From Stereum hirsutum FP-91666 SS1 (Eukaryota; Basidiomycota; Agaricomycetes; Russulales; Stereaceae), in assembly GCF_000264905.1 (NCBI RefSeq), contig NW_006763146.1, forward strand, positions 310,988-374,987: a DNA stretch of 64,000 nucleotides, read 5' to 3'. Positions 1-12,930 of the stretch are shown here, piece by piece. The position numbers were made by a program, and so were the translations under genes. Under the pieces are notes generated by a model. It searched no databases, was not told the origin of the DNA, and saw nothing but the letters and a program-made list of their open reading frames with translations. Position 1 is the stretch's first letter, and each line of letters opens with the position of its first letter.

Positions 1-543
1 CGCAAACATATAATTCATGAGGTAGTGTCTCCGGCGTCTCTCTGGTTGAGAGAATGTTAGACACATGAGACCACCCCGCTCGAGCTCTTCTACTCAAAAA
101 ATTCTGCATGTGACTCCTCCCTGTACATTCTTCCAACACTCTGCCACCAGAAAATCGAGAGCACAGGATAGTAGGTACCTACAATCCACCTAAGTTATCG
201 GTTCACACCACCTGCCAATCAACGCTCTGAGAAACATATCATTCCTTCTGGCACGAGGAGTCGACAATCACAAGTAGCAATCATTCAACCTCTCTGGTTG
301 ATGGAAAGGCGAACAGATATGAACGACCAGCTCGTCGTCGTGCATGACGCGGGCCAATGAGTGGCTTACCGCGGGTGCTGGCCTATGGGCCACAGAGCGA
401 TCAACAATAAGGGAGAAGCTTCCCACGGTGATCATGATGACATCATTACCCGCGTCAACGCACGCCTCTTCGCTCTTGACCACCATCTCACTCGACGCCC
501 ATGCGCGGCATGCCTTATTACCCGAACATATCATCTAGTGATT

Positions 544-1125
544 TCAACGTGAAGGTGTTTGATCGTATGGAATATCTGCACTATTGAGGTGTTCAGAAAC
601 TATGACTATAGAGTGATAGATATATCGGACACCTGAAGAGGACACGATCATCACCGCTGTGCGTCCGTCTTCCCCACTCCTTTTCTCTAAGACTGCTCCT
701 GCCTCGACTGGACATGATTTACCGGTAGGTTCAAGGATGATTTTTATATGATGTACTCGCGCTGCGTCGTCGAAGACCGCGCTCTCTATCGATCTTCTCA
801 AAGTGTACGCCCCTTCTCCTCGATGTTCGGCTGCTAATCTAACTATATTTTCTATGCTTCCGGTGCCTGTATAGGTGAGCTTGTTCTCGTGTCTGGATTG
901 CTGCTTCACTGTCTTCTGTGACAATTGTGCGTTTGTTATCATACTTCCCATGTCTATGGATTGCGAATACAATCGCCTACGGGTCCTCTTGTCTCCATCC
1001 ACATTGGCGAGTGCAGTATTGTTTGATTCATTGGGTACAATATCATAATCGGTTTCCAGACTTTCATGTATTCGTCGAGCAGTATGGAACGATTGGGTCA
1101 TAACGATGGTGCCAAGGTGGCACAT
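544..1125 (-). CDS. Hypothetical ORF, 193 codons, unrecognised
   Basis: A single open frame on the minus strand in an otherwise gene-poor stretch. The translation is mildly hydrophilic, with no signal peptide, membrane segment or motif that I recognise. The ATG at the annotated start is followed by a second in-frame ATG eight codons later. A shorter minus-strand frame at 268-534 could be a further exon, but I see no convincing splice pair joining them. Its length is above chance expectation in this composition, but no homology supports it. It may be a lineage-specific gene, a decayed exon or a chance frame. Confidence 0.25.
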   Translation of the reverse strand: MCHLGTIVMTQSFHTARRIHESLETDYDIVPNESNNTALANVDGDKRTRRRLYSQSIDMGSMITNAQLSQKTVKQQSRHENKLTYTGTGSIENIVRLAAEHRGEGAYTLRRSIESAVFDDAARVHHIKIILEPTGKSCPVEAGAVLEKRSGEDGRTAVMIVSSSGVRYIYHSIVIVSEHLNSADIPYDQTPSR

Positions 1126-2408
1126 GTTTTGCGAGATATCTTTTCTTGGATGTCTGCGCCCTTATTTTCAATGTCCCTGTCTGTATAAATGTGAAATACA
1201 ATCCATCTTTGCTATGCTGAGGTCGAGAGAATGGTGAGAACAGAACATAACGCCTGGAAAGTGGTTTTCGGCTCTATATTGATCGGTTAGGCCATACAAG
1301 GTTCCATAAGGTTATACACCTTATTGGGCCATATTGCCCTCTTTGCTACCGTATAACGGTCTGCGCCGCTAAGAGCCTAATATACCCTTATACACACTTA
1401 TACGGCCTGATATGTTTTGGTCGACTTTTGCGACAATCCGGAGGGTCACATAGACTGGCGCCCACTAACTTGTCATCCCCTCACCATTAGTGTCCTTAGC
1501 CGACAGCATACATAGGCAGTGCATCGTCACAGGACCGTCACTGTCGTCGATTCCGGTGAGAAATTTTGGCTGTAAGTGCTAGCTTTGATCCATCATGGTA
1601 GAACATGGCGTTTATGTATAGTAGCTTAGAGGGTTCAGTCGAGCTAGGAGTCGAGCTGGTGAAGGGCCACATCTCGGGTGACGAATGTACTCTATGAAAT
1701 TCGGCAGTTTCCGGAAGCCTGTCAGGTCAAGTTTGTTTACTTTCATCCTTCGTCCGAGTCCATCCTCTCTGTTCCTCTAGTTTGTAACGAGAGCGGCGAG
1801 CCACAGGAACTTGTCAACCTAGCAGCTTCTGTATTGGCCAGCGCAGTGTGCACTCGAAGGGGTCGATCTGTTGAAACGCCGACACAACCGGTACATCATC
1901 TTGTATCATGGTCAGGCTTTTCGTAACCATCCTTCGACATCAACCGTGGTCCGTCAGGCTTCCATTCAACTTTTCTCCCCACCGCAGAGTACTAGTGCGT
2001 AGGAGCCACAATCTCATTGTAGGTGTCCCATCAACATTTAGTCGTAGCGCGCACTCTGAGCTCATATAGGCGATCAAGGATGCGGATCACACTGATGGGA
2101 CCTCCTGCTTACCTGAACTAAAAACAGGCGCCAGAAAGCATCCTTCTACACCTCGGAGGATGTTCAAAAAGCACACAAACGATAGCTTGAGACGTAACGC
2201 ATCACAGATCATGTACGGCATGTATACAACGCATCAATTTCTTCAGACTCATAATATCGCTTCGGCAGAGTATAACAGTGAGCTCGAGATTGACGAGTCG
2301 ACAGCCCTTCCTTTCGCTCACTCGCCTATTTGTCTACGAACTCAACTCATCCTGCAGGTACAATTTCTCGAGTTCTCTGCTGAAAGAGGTTCTTGAGCTC
2401 GAACCATC
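1126..2408. other. Intergenic stretch with a palindromic element, no gene seen
   Basis: No frame with coding character was found. It contains the imperfect palindrome described separately (1290-1407). Around 1664 there is a 15-nt match (GCCACATCTCGGGTG) to the start of the decayed repeat unit at 5140, with weaker similarity for about 50 nt after it, which suggests a distant copy of that unit. Confidence 0.5.
1290..1407. repeat. Imperfect inverted repeat, MITE-like
   Basis: The left end reads GGCCATACAAGG and the right end, in reverse complement, reads GGCCGTATAAGTG. Inside both arms a TTATAC/GTATAA motif recurs (ACCTTAT, CCGTATAACGG, CCCTTATACAC). The whole element of about 118 nt therefore folds on itself. 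No open frame and no clear target-site duplication are visible. It fits a miniature inverted-repeat element or a local palindrome. Confidence 0.45.
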
Positions 2409-4781
2409 ATGGCTATTCTCGTACTGGGGTCTACATTCGGCATCCTCTACCTCATTTTCATCCTCGCATCCATGTAAGAGTGATAACTGCACTGCCGGCC
2501 AGAAGTTGATCTCAACTGGAACTTTCTCGCTGTAATAGTTTGCACGGTGTGTCTTGCCTGCAAGCTTTCCTCTACTTCAACTCCGCACGATCCGTGAACG
2601 ATCACTGGGCTTTCAAAGTTCTAGTGAGTCCAACTTCACGAGCACACAGTCCCTTCTCACTGACGTCCTATATGTTGACAGGTGGTATGGATGCTGTGAG
2701 TGTTTGGGCTCAACTGGGATGCATGACGGTTTGCACTAACATTTGATTGTACGACTTAGGTTCCTGGATACGCTACATGAAGCGTCTCTGATTCATGCAG
2801 TCTATTACTATCTCGTGGAGAATTGGGGTGTTCCGGACAGTCTGGGGTGTGCTGTGTGGTAAGTACACCTCGGATTGATGTATTTCGTGTATCGGGGTCC
2901 TTCCATGCTTAAAAAATACGTGGTTGATCCATCTAGGAGCATGCAGGTGCGGGCACTTGCATTTGTAGATTCTCGTTCGATCTCATATACGGAATAGGTA
3001 TCCATATACGTTAATGTATGTCGTGTCTATCTTTCCTTCTACTTCCTCGAGTCTCACACTGGACGTTGTTTGAAGACCGTGGCCACGTGCACCACACAAT
3101 GGTACGTGTACTCCATGGCTTCCTTCGTCTAGAATCTGTTTGTAACCTCGAGCTCCATACCAATTTTCTTTTTCAACCCAGTTTCTGGATGTGGAGGTTA
3201 TACATACGTACGTGCGACATAACAGTGCTCGTGCGCTGATCTGTGAAGCGTCTTCACCCAGCTAATAATTCATTTTCCCAAAGTGAGCGGGGGAAATCGC
3301 GTTCTTTGCGGAACGATAGTGAGTATGTCACGACTTCATTGCATTCGTCGTACTGGCTGATGCAGAGCCGACTAGGCGCTGTTCTCAATGTTGAATCTCG
3401 GTAGGTCTCATTAACTACAAGTTGCCAGGGAGTGTGTTCTGACGTCTAATATTTTCTGCGCTACCCAGCTCTGCTTCTCAGTGAGTGTTGTAGAATCCCG
3501 ACATCCACCATACTGCAAAATGTGTAGCTCTCGCATGCTGACTGGGAATCTAGCGTGGTCGACTTTAGGGTACGCCCTAAATCGATGATATACACTCATT
3601 CACACGAGAACCTAATCAAGCAACGACTGGTCGAAAATGCACGGCGGACTGGCAGGACGATCCATAGCGCATTCACCCCATCTGTCCTCAGGCTTCTCGA
3701 GGTACTTGCTTTCCATACCAATACATCCCTCGCGGCTTATAATATATAACCCCTTGTCTCTGACGGTGCCTGCGGTGCAACTCGGGTTTCGTCAATAAGA
3801 AAGCCTTGGTATCTCTCTGGCTATAGCTGCTCACTCGCGGCAGATACACTTTGTGCTGGTTCTTTGGTGTACTACTTATACAAAGGAAGGAGAGGACTTG
3901 ACGGGACAAGGTATGTTCTATGCTTCCTTTTTTCGGATATGCGACTACTCAAGCGCAATTCCTTCTCACGCTGACGTATTTCTCATCTCAATGCAGCACT
4001 GAGAGCCTCGTGAACAAGTTGATCCTTTATGTGGTCACGACGGGTCTTCTACCAGAGTAAGTGTATCCGTTCATTATTATCATTCATTTGATTGCTTGAT
4101 ACTCTCGCCCATCAGTGCAATTGTAACGATCGACTTGATTGGCGTACGTCTCTTCATGCTTTGACAAGTTATCTAGGGAAGGCTAACTTCGAGACTTCCT
4201 GATTACACTTACTGTAATAGTACGTCGCCGCTCCGCGGACACTTTGGTTTGTCGGGATCTCTACTTTGACCACTACAAGTGAGCTCCATATAGGGTACTA
4301 TGAAATATTTTTAGCGGTATCATCTAACATTAGACACACTGACAGCGTGCTGTAATTCGCTCCTATCCATGTGAGTGTCTCTCCCAAGATCTCACTATCC
4401 GTTATTTTCGACTGTTCCGGTCATTCTAGTTGCCATAATCCTAACGTTAACCACTAACTAACCACTTCATTCCTCTATACACCCATATACAGGCTCAACG
4501 TGCGAGACTACCTTCTGAGAGAATCGAGCGACGGTCTGGGAAGACGAGGACCCGGAGTCCAAACGGTCTCTTTGTCCCATATCCGCTTCCGCCAGAGCAC
4601 CGCGGGACGTGATCCGGAGTCTCAGAGGGAAGAGAATGAAAGTGCTCGTGATGTCGATATCGAAAGCAGTAAGGTGCGCTATCCATCCCTGGCCTACGCA
4701 TTGAGAGTCCGATCACTAATGTATGTATTCATTGTTGGGATTCGGGCAATTCAGGAGCACCATGGGCCACTTCGACCATGA
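2409..4781 (+). CDS. DUF6534-type multi-pass membrane protein (multi-exon)
   Basis: Many short exons join into the pattern of the Agaricomycete DUF6534 membrane family, whose function is unknown. The first exon encodes a hydrophobic helix (ATG at 2409). The next (from about 2539) contains GVSCLQAFLYF, and a 14-nt exon (2682-2695) reads VVWML across its ends. The exon from 2760 encodes LDTLHEASLIHAVYYYL and ENWGVP, the family's best-conserved segment. Further exons encode WMWRLYI and LSGGNRVL (about 3180-3350), AADTLCAGSLVYYLY (about 3830), ESLVNKLILYVVTTGLLP (about 4000), a short YVAAPRTLWFVG helix, and the LNVRDYLLRE that ends the domain. A polar tail follows from 4500 to the stop. An intron in the tail (AAG|GTGCGC to CAG|GAG) is possible. 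Exon edges between 2859 and 3830 are only partly resolved. The family is expected to be multi-pass at a membrane. Confidence 0.75.
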
Positions 4782-7700
4782 CCATCGTCACCTTTTAGCA
4801 TGAGGTCCCGACATCGGTGCACGTACTTCACGTCTAATGGTCGTTCTCCCGTTCGTATTCTAATATTCGGCGGTCTCAGTCAGGCGAGATGAAACGAGCT
4901 GTAAATGTCTATAATTACATGATGATATTATGATACCACCAACCACACCTCCAAAACTCAACCGCTACTCCGTGTAACGATGAAAGAATTAGCTATGAAC
5001 TTATACGGACCGCTTGATGTGCGTTAGCTCTATTGAAGGTACGAATCCCTGTCTCATACGGAAAGTATTAGCATACCACGTCTCGTCTTTTCAAGTACCG
5101 ATTCCATAAATCAAAATTTTCGAATGACTGCGATGACGGCCACATCTCGGGTGGCCTGAGGAAGAATGATTGATATTCAAATTTCGGAAGCGGCCGGGGG
5201 CCCAACTTGGCTCCGTCGTTTACATAATTCATGTTGATCTTCTCTACTTGGATCCACAGAACTCATTCTACGCTCTGGATTTGCGGTGGAAGATCCTATG
5301 TAGGTATGCATCCAATACTTTTGGGAATTCTTCCTCTCAGAAGAGGACCGTGAGTGTCCATGATGGTCCACCTGAGTCCTTAGGCGGCGCCGCCGTGGGT
5401 TTATTTGCTCATCGATAATCTCTCGTCCTTGGGCTCGGACTCATAGCGCGACATCCCGCTCTTCGAATGATCCCAGGGCGCACACCGGATATTTATATCT
5501 CAGAAGTGGGCTGTGAGCAGAAGCTCAAGGCTTTACTGTATGTGCATACGCGGTTCCAACCTCGTGGTGCGACATCGCACTCATAGGACTTCCCCTGGGA
5601 TCATTATTCTGTCCGTTTAACTCATACTTTCTGTGGAAGCGATGTACGTTCTTTTCGGCCATCAAACACGAGGCCTCTTTTTTCTCTTGCTTTATCGCTT
5701 CGGATCTCCTGCTAAGTAAAATCAACGGCCGCTGCAGTCACACACGGAGTTGTTCTCGGTGAGAACTGAGAAGGATAGCTCCGTGCTACGATGTGCAGAT
5801 ATGTTAACCATTTGTGGGCGAATTGTGGCCTTCTCACCTGCTTGTAGAGCTCGCAGTGGGAGGGCATGGTGACGTTGAAATATGTGCATCTCCGAGATCA
5901 GCTAGTAAATATTCGACTAGCTACAAATATCGCACTCGACTGCTCTTCTCTCCACGCTCTTTTCCCTGACTATCATTGCCTCTCACATCCCTCAAGCAGT
6001 GTTTTCAATTTCTTTGCTATCGTGCATTGGTCTAAACTTGAAGGATCCCGCATATGGGCACCTCGGGGATCTGGGGATGTGCAGGCCTGCCTGGTTTGTT
6101 GTTCAAGTTTTCTTCCTACCTGCTTCTCCCATCGAGCACCACATAGAGAGCATCAGGTCGTTCTTTATGGTCTGCGACAAGAAAGCTCTGAAATTTTGCC
6201 AATTGATTTCAAGCCTATGATATCGCATCTTTCCATGAGTTGTTTTTGTAACTTGAGTTTCAAATAACTATTATTGGAAGGGGGGTGTTGGCCATATCTT
6301 GGGTGATAGTCGGGAGAAGGATGCCGTCGACTCAGAAGCCGCCGGAGCCCTACGTCGCGCGGCTCCGTTGTTTTGCGATTCTCTCTTGCCCTCCACCTCC
6401 CCGATGTTGCTCGTCACTTGGCTTCACAGAGCTTGCCCACTCTCTGGATACTTCGGAAGATCTTTGGAACTATAATACCGTGAATTCTCTTAGAAATGGG
6501 CCGTGGGCACTCCTGCGCTCCCGTGCCCACTCATCGATGATCTCTCTCCATCTTGCTACTCACTCGGACTCACAATGTGCCGTGTCACTCTTCGAATGAT
6601 TATGTGGTATGTATCTGGAATTTATATCTTAAAGATTTGTGTTGTGCACAAGATCTCACAACCCTACGCTGGTTGAACTCGTGGTACGCTCTTCGGACTT
6701 CCCTGGGATTATTTTGTCGGTTTAACTCATACTTTCTGTGGAGAGCGATGCACGCACTTTTCGGCCATCAAGCACAGCGTTTTCCCTGCTGTCATCAGGG
6801 TTTTCTACTAGAACCAACGGCGGCTACAGTTCCGTCTTTTTGGAAGACGGATATCCTCTCTGTGAGAATTGAGAATGACGGTGCGCGCTTTACTGTGACA
6901 TAATGTGCGGATCTGCCAAGCCTTAGCGGAGGCGCTGTGAGTCGAATTGCTTCTATGACTTGCAGTGGGAGGGTTCGCATCTGCAGAAGTCGAGCATCTC
7001 CGAGATTACTTCGTGAAATATTGTACTGATTATCAGTTATCGGACTCCACTGCTGCGCTCTCTGCTTTGTGGGCATAAATGCCTCTCACAATCTTTAAGT
7101 CACGGCTCCAATACTTTTGCCATCATGCGTACTGTCAAAGTTGACAGAGCTCATGTACCTCCGTGACAAAAAAAAAGTAGGTCTGCCAATATCCAAAGAA
7201 ACAAACCCTGGGTCTCATTCTTCCCCTGTATTCGACGATCTGCGCTCCCTAGCCTCTTAGAATCCGTGAACACAATTTTCGTGATGTACTCGAAGACCGT
7301 ACTCTCCGCTTCCCGTGTACTAGCAGAGCCGCCTCTCACAAGGCTTCCACCCGACGGTTCCAGTAACTTTGCTAGCGTGCAAGATGTTCATCGCGGAAAG
7401 GCCCGAGTACCCCAGAACGCTGCTGCTGCCTGCGAGCGTTGTTCACAGCTGCAGGGTCGCCTGTCGTACAAGTGATGAGCGTCTTGCATGTTTGTTCATC
7501 AAGTAGACATTCGGGCGGTTTTGCGCCGTCGTGTTCATCAGCTCTCACGGCGATTTGACCGTCTTTGAATTCGCCTTCGTCCTGCCCCGTTCATTAGGCC
7601 AATGCAGGAGTCGAACGTACGCATGCCCCCGCTCATCTCCGATTCATCGAAGCATCGTCCCATTCTTCTCCAGGAAATACACCCATGTCTAACTCAACTC

Positions 7701-9237
7701 CCAGGTGGAGTGGCTTCAGGCTGCCGTATCGACCAACGAAGGCCGTGAAACACGAAACAGACGGAAAACTGTGTGCCGAACGTCATCATAAACGGCCTAG
7801 GACCAACTTTCGAGCTTCAAGTCTCACATTCGAGAGATAGGGGCTCGTCAATCATCTCTGCTCCCTAGAGTCGGTGATGGTGTCGTACTCGATATTTGTA
7901 TTTCCGTGGCCGAACTCCCCGTTGCACTTGATACCCCCGAAAAATATTGATGCGTGCATCGATATCGTCGTTCCTTTGTGAGTCGTAGAACATGGCTCTC
8001 GACCCATTCCAGGAGCTCGAGTTGGATGCCCCCGCGACCGAGTCGGGTTTTACTGATCACGCTGCCTCGTCGTGTTCGCAATGCCTTTGCCGCGAGGCAT
8101 AACCTTCGAGCCCCGTCCTCACACTCGAAGTCTAACACTTTATGTATGTCTAATAAACTGCTATTTTCTCCCAGTCACTCACTCGCCTCATGATCTCTTG
8201 GTGCGCTGTAAATAACCATGGATGTATGACGCAAACCGACGGAGATATCGCCCGGCCTGCCCAGACTATCTTTACTCCGTGTTGTGTATAAACCTGAATG
8301 TAGACATGAAATGGGACCATCTAGTGGATATTGACACGCTCACTGAGCATGGCTGCGAAGTACTGCTTCGCACTCCACAGGCAACGACGAGGAATATTGA
8401 CATGCCAAGGCTGGGTGTACTGTAGCAGTCACTAGCAAGAGTACGACCATTGGCTTGAACACACATACTCACATAGCTTCTAGCCGTATCTGACTCGCCT
8501 TCTTTCATTATATGCCTTATAATTAGATTTGGACTTCGCCAAACTCTACTCATTCAGACCTTCATGTACGATCGATAGTCGGTTTATGTATGGATTGAGC
8601 CCCTGGTCAAGGCACGGCTATTTGAGGAGGGCCAGCGTGGCCACAACGTCAGAAAACATATCGGGAGTGGATAGGCTGAGGCCAGTCAGCCCGAATACAT
8701 ATTGTGATTCAAGGTGACGGAATAGTACAGTAGGGTATAGGGCTCTGGGGAATGGGTCGTGAAGAAGCCGAGTCTAAGGCTGCGAGTGAAGCAGACGGAT
8801 CGTTATAGTCGTAGATTTTGTGCGTGGAGAGGACGAGTTTTGTAGAATGTCCGCGGGCGTAGGGAGTCGTGAATGCGGAGCGACGGAGATGTATACCGTA
8901 GTACAGAAATCGTACGACAGGAAACGCCGAGGTAGGTATGCCTGGCAGAGAACAAAACCACAGCCCAGAAAGAAGTGGGAAAAGGAATTAGAAGGACAAA
9001 GAGTGTGGCAAGGCGTCAAAGTGAGTGAGAGCCAGAAAGACGAAGACGAACTCAGACCAGTTTATTTATCATACAACAGTCCGACCTTATTCCAAGAAAG
9101 TTGTCCAAGAGTAAGAGGTGCAGACCGAGAAAACTTCCTAAAACACAATAATTGTTAGGGGGCGAAACAAAACATGTAACAATGAAAGTACATACATTCT
9201 TCTTCTTCAATATCAGGAGACTGCCCACGAAGTACGT
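4782..9237. other. Gene-poor region of decayed repeats
   Basis: No gene is supported in these 4.4 kb. The short frames are scattered over both strands and none shows family resemblance. From about 5138 to 8200 the sequence is a decayed tandem array (separate entry). From about 8200 to 9237, just beyond the 3' end of the minus-strand gene that stops at 9238, nothing recognisable was found. Confidence 0.5.
5138..8200. repeat. Decayed direct tandem repeats, unit about 0.9-1.1 kb
   Basis: Unit A (about 5138-6060) and unit B (about 6290-7150) align in order along most of their length. Shared blocks include TTTAACTCATACTTTCTGTGG (5617 and 6722), TTTTCGGCCATCAA, CTCTTCGAATGAT (about 5460 and 6588), GCAGTGGGAGGG, CATCTCCGAGAT (about 5888 and 6986) and GCCTCTCACA (5970s and 7081). 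Partial further copies occur near 7246-7400 and 7855-7900 (GCTCCCTAG, GATGTACTCGAAG versus GGTGTCGTACTCGAT). The units carry many substitutions and indels and no conserved open frame. They look like remnants of an old duplicated element of unknown origin. Confidence 0.6.
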
Positions 9238-11566
9238 TCAATTCTTCACCGCAACATCCCTCTGCGTGACTTCACACCTCACATCCACACACACCCACAT
9301 CTCGTCCCTCGGCACCTTCGTTCCCACCAGCTCCCTCTTGATACTCCCCAATTTCTCTATCACACTCTTCTTCCGCGTGATCGTCTGAATCGACTTCGGT
9401 TTCTCCTGACCGGAGTTCGTGCTCCCCCATCGCGTATGAACGGGAGGGTGGGACTGGGATCTGGAGTGGGAGACGACGGGAGAGGAGTTGGAGCGCGTGA
9501 AGCGGCAGTGGTTGGAGGCGATAGACTTGGGTTTGGAGGGAGACGAAGTTGGAGATGTGGACGCGAACGTAGAGGCAGAGCGAACGGGGCCTGCGGGTGC
9601 GGATTTGTAGGTTTTGCCGCTCTTACCGCTGCTAGGGCTTGATTGAGCGGTTCCTGGGCGGTGAAAACTACTGGGAGGCGGTGGCGGTGGCGTCCGAGGA
9701 CGCTTCGGAAGAGGTCGTTCCTTTGGACGAAGCGGGGAAGGAAGTGTGGGCAGGGTACGATACTTCTCGTACAGAGAGGAGCAAGGGAGGATGGGAGACT
9801 CGTGGTTGTATTCTATCCTCGCTAATACTTCCTCGGGTTTGGCAGGGCGGGTGCTGGAGGGAACGTCGAGATTCTTCTTCTTCTGGAGCCTGTTGCGGGG
9901 AGGAGTGTTGGTGTTGGCGGAGTGTAGAGCATGTGTTGTACGTGTGTTGCAGGCTTGGGTGTGATGATGTCGCACAGTATAGTCTGTGTAGGACCCATGG
10001 TCGGGAGCTTCGAGGGTCGACCAGGCTGAACAGCAAGAGGGGCTGATAGGGAGGCCGACGTCGACGTAGTCTGATGTGGAGGTAGTCGTAACCGAGAATC
10101 GAGAGAACTGTGGCGAGTATTGAAGTGAGATGCGGATAAACATACGAGAATAGTAAGGCACGTACCTCGTTTGGATCAATAGGCTCTCCGTCATCTTCCG
10201 CCATCAGTTCTTCGAGCGTGAATCCCTTCTGCATGTCCTGTCTCCTCGCGCCCCTCAACCTATTGATCTGCGCCCGCCTCGCACTATCCAATGCTTGCCT
10301 CTGCGACGCGAGATATTCTTCCTGCTCTCCCGCATACCCACTATCCACTCTTCGGTTCTCCTCCTCCCCATACGGCCTTGCGTCGAACGACGGGTTCAAC
10401 ATCAACTGATCACCCAACTTATCCAGCCAACTCCACGTAAACATATCACTTCCATCCCTGCTCCTCGCACCCTGGTCCTCATCCTCATCCGCACATGTTC
10501 TCACCCTGACATGTCGATTCATGTTCGTCAACGCCTCATAAATCGGACCCTCTAATGCGCTCGAAGCGCGCGCATTCGATTCCCCGCTACCCATTGGCCG
10601 AAGGTACTGTTCCGCCAAAAGCTGCTGCTTCGTCCCCGACCGGAAGTACGTCTCCAGCATACTCTTCATGTCCGCCATCCCGTCCGACGTCGTGAACTGC
10701 GCCGTACTCAACGCTGGAGTGATCATCCCATTCCCTCCCATGCCGAAGACGGACCCGATCCTGTCGATGGTCAAGACTTGACTCTGTCCGTCCGAAGGAA
10801 AAGGTGGGAAGGAGTTGAGGAGCGAAGGGGCGCATGAGGAGTTGTACGGTACGTGGCCTATGGTCGCAGGAGTCGGGGAACGTGAACATGATGATGAGAG
10901 CGACGATGACGAGGAAGATGATGATGACGATGATGATGATGACGGAAGTAGCTCAGCACCCGAGAACGTGATGAGTCCCTCGGAGGGATCGTAGACCGCA
11001 GCGAAAGTGAGAGCGGTCTGAGGCGGTACGATGTCTGACCACCTATGTTCGGACGCAGCCGTGGGAGGCGCCGAGCCAGGAACATCGTTTGGCGGCGAAC
11101 GATGGAGGTGCTGGTGGTGGTGATGATATGCAGGATAGGTGGGAGTTTGTGGCGGTGAATCGGTGAGAGGAGAGTCGGAGATGGGGGTGGTTATGTAAGT
11201 GTTTATCGGAGCTAGGGTAGTCGAGGGCGGATGGATGTGGATTGGTGGAAACGTTTTCTCCTGCAACGACAGAAAACGTGGTCAGAATCATGTGGCGAGT
11301 GATGGAGATAGGGAGCAGTATGTTGATACATTATCACAGAAGGGAGGGAATGGAAGGAGGAGGGTAAAGGGGAGGCGGCGTCAAGGAGAGAACCTTACGA
11401 GCGGGCCGTGTCCATGACCCGAGTCATTGATGGACTTTGTTGGAGACGAACCTCGGCCGCGTACAGTCGCGTCTGAAGAGACGGAACTGCGATAGGTAGA
11501 GTAGGGGGATATAGAACGCGTGTATCCGATGTAAGAGTGCCCGCTGTTAGCCACCATGGACGACAT
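9238..11566 (-). CDS. Low-complexity Ser/Pro-rich protein, about 710 aa, uncharacterised
   Basis: Three exons fit in frame: 11399-11566, 10166-11260 and 9238-10107. The introns are CTC|GTAAGG..TTGCAG|GAG and GAG|GTACGT..CACAG|TTC (58 nt). The predicted 710-residue product starts at MSSMVANSGH; ATGs slightly upstream are possible. It has a His-rich stretch and a run of about 14 serines in the first third. The middle region is more ordered and charged (EGPIYEALTNMN, MFTWSWLDKLGDQLML, FTLEELMAEDDGEPIDPNE). A long basic, Pro/Ser-rich, disordered tail follows. I recognise no domain. A regulatory or scaffold role is possible but not shown. Confidence 0.6.
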
Positions 11567-12930
11567 GATAACCTGCCACCCAAAGAACGAGAAGAAGCGC
11601 CTTCGAGTCAGAGACATAGAGCATGACATCGTAGACCTAGTACGCACCTGCGAATGTCGGAGGTCTGAATGGCTTCAGGTTGGTTTCGATCGGAATGCGT
11701 AGGAGTAAACCACGCGTGATAGTTTTCCAAGTCAAGAACAAGGGAGACAGTAGAGTGGGCGGAAGTGAAGCAGTACAAGGAGGATGCGAGGTGTATATAT
11801 CGTGTTGTACAAGCAGATACTATAAGCCCAAAGAGAACGAAGCGAGCCAAGAAGACCGACCAGGAAAACGAAAGCGAAGATCGAGCGTGTACCAGCACTC
11901 TTCAAACGAGAAAGCCGTCTTCACTTGTATGGAAGAACAAAGGAGAGAGAGGGCCTCGGATGCGAAGATGATATCTTCACCCACGGGGCAGTCGTTCCAG
12001 AAACGGACAGGCGTAATGAACTTCTTAGTGTCCCAGGCTCTGCCTCGTGTCTTTCACTCGGACTGCCCGGCATCAGAGAAGTTACGAAAAGGGTGTGAGA
12101 AACGGGTGGTGTGGGACGCCTGGCGATGTCCTCCAGTGGGAGGTTTCGAGACGGATTGGGGAAAGGGGAGGTAGGTAGAGTTGCGATGACGCTGAAGGAG
12201 GCAATATCGGCAAAAGAGGAAGCCTCCGGAAGACCACTTAGCCAGAAAGGAGATGGACTGGGGCATGCAACCTCGACGATCTCATTCGGAACGTCAGTTT
12301 GCAATGCGTTTTCTTGTCCAACCAAATACTCTCGCATGAGTAGACCAGCACGATCTGACATTCCATACACGTCGTAGACTCACTATCCGAGGGATAAATG
12401 TCACCAGGTCAAAGAAAAACGTGACGAAGACTAGTAGCCTGGCCGGAGCACAGTTTGTTCGGGAAAAATACAGTCTTTCGTAATGGCGTAAGTTAGGCAG
12501 TGCATCTGTACCAAAATAATTGTCAGTCATGCGGTACTAACGGAGTCTCACGAATGCCAGTTCCGCAAAGTGAAAAGCAGGATACGCAGACGATGGAGCA
12601 TTGATACCATGATAAGAAACGCCTTGAAGTCACCTGAAAGGCCGCGCTAAGGATAGGAGCGAACGACGAGATGGTAACCAGATGTGGTTGCCTACGAAAC
12701 AGGACATATACGCTCACGAGAGCCAATTAAAAAATGTACGCAGGAAAGTCGTCCGCAACATCGCGGTATACAGCTCACCTTGGAGAGTTGAAAACAACGA
12801 GGGGATTGGCCAACTCCCACGCTTTCATGGAACGAGGCGCCCGGGCGTTCCCGGACGACGCACTCAGAAGCTGCAGCGCCACTGGCTATGTTGGGCCACA
12901 GTGAATTCGAACGTCAAACACTTGAATTTT

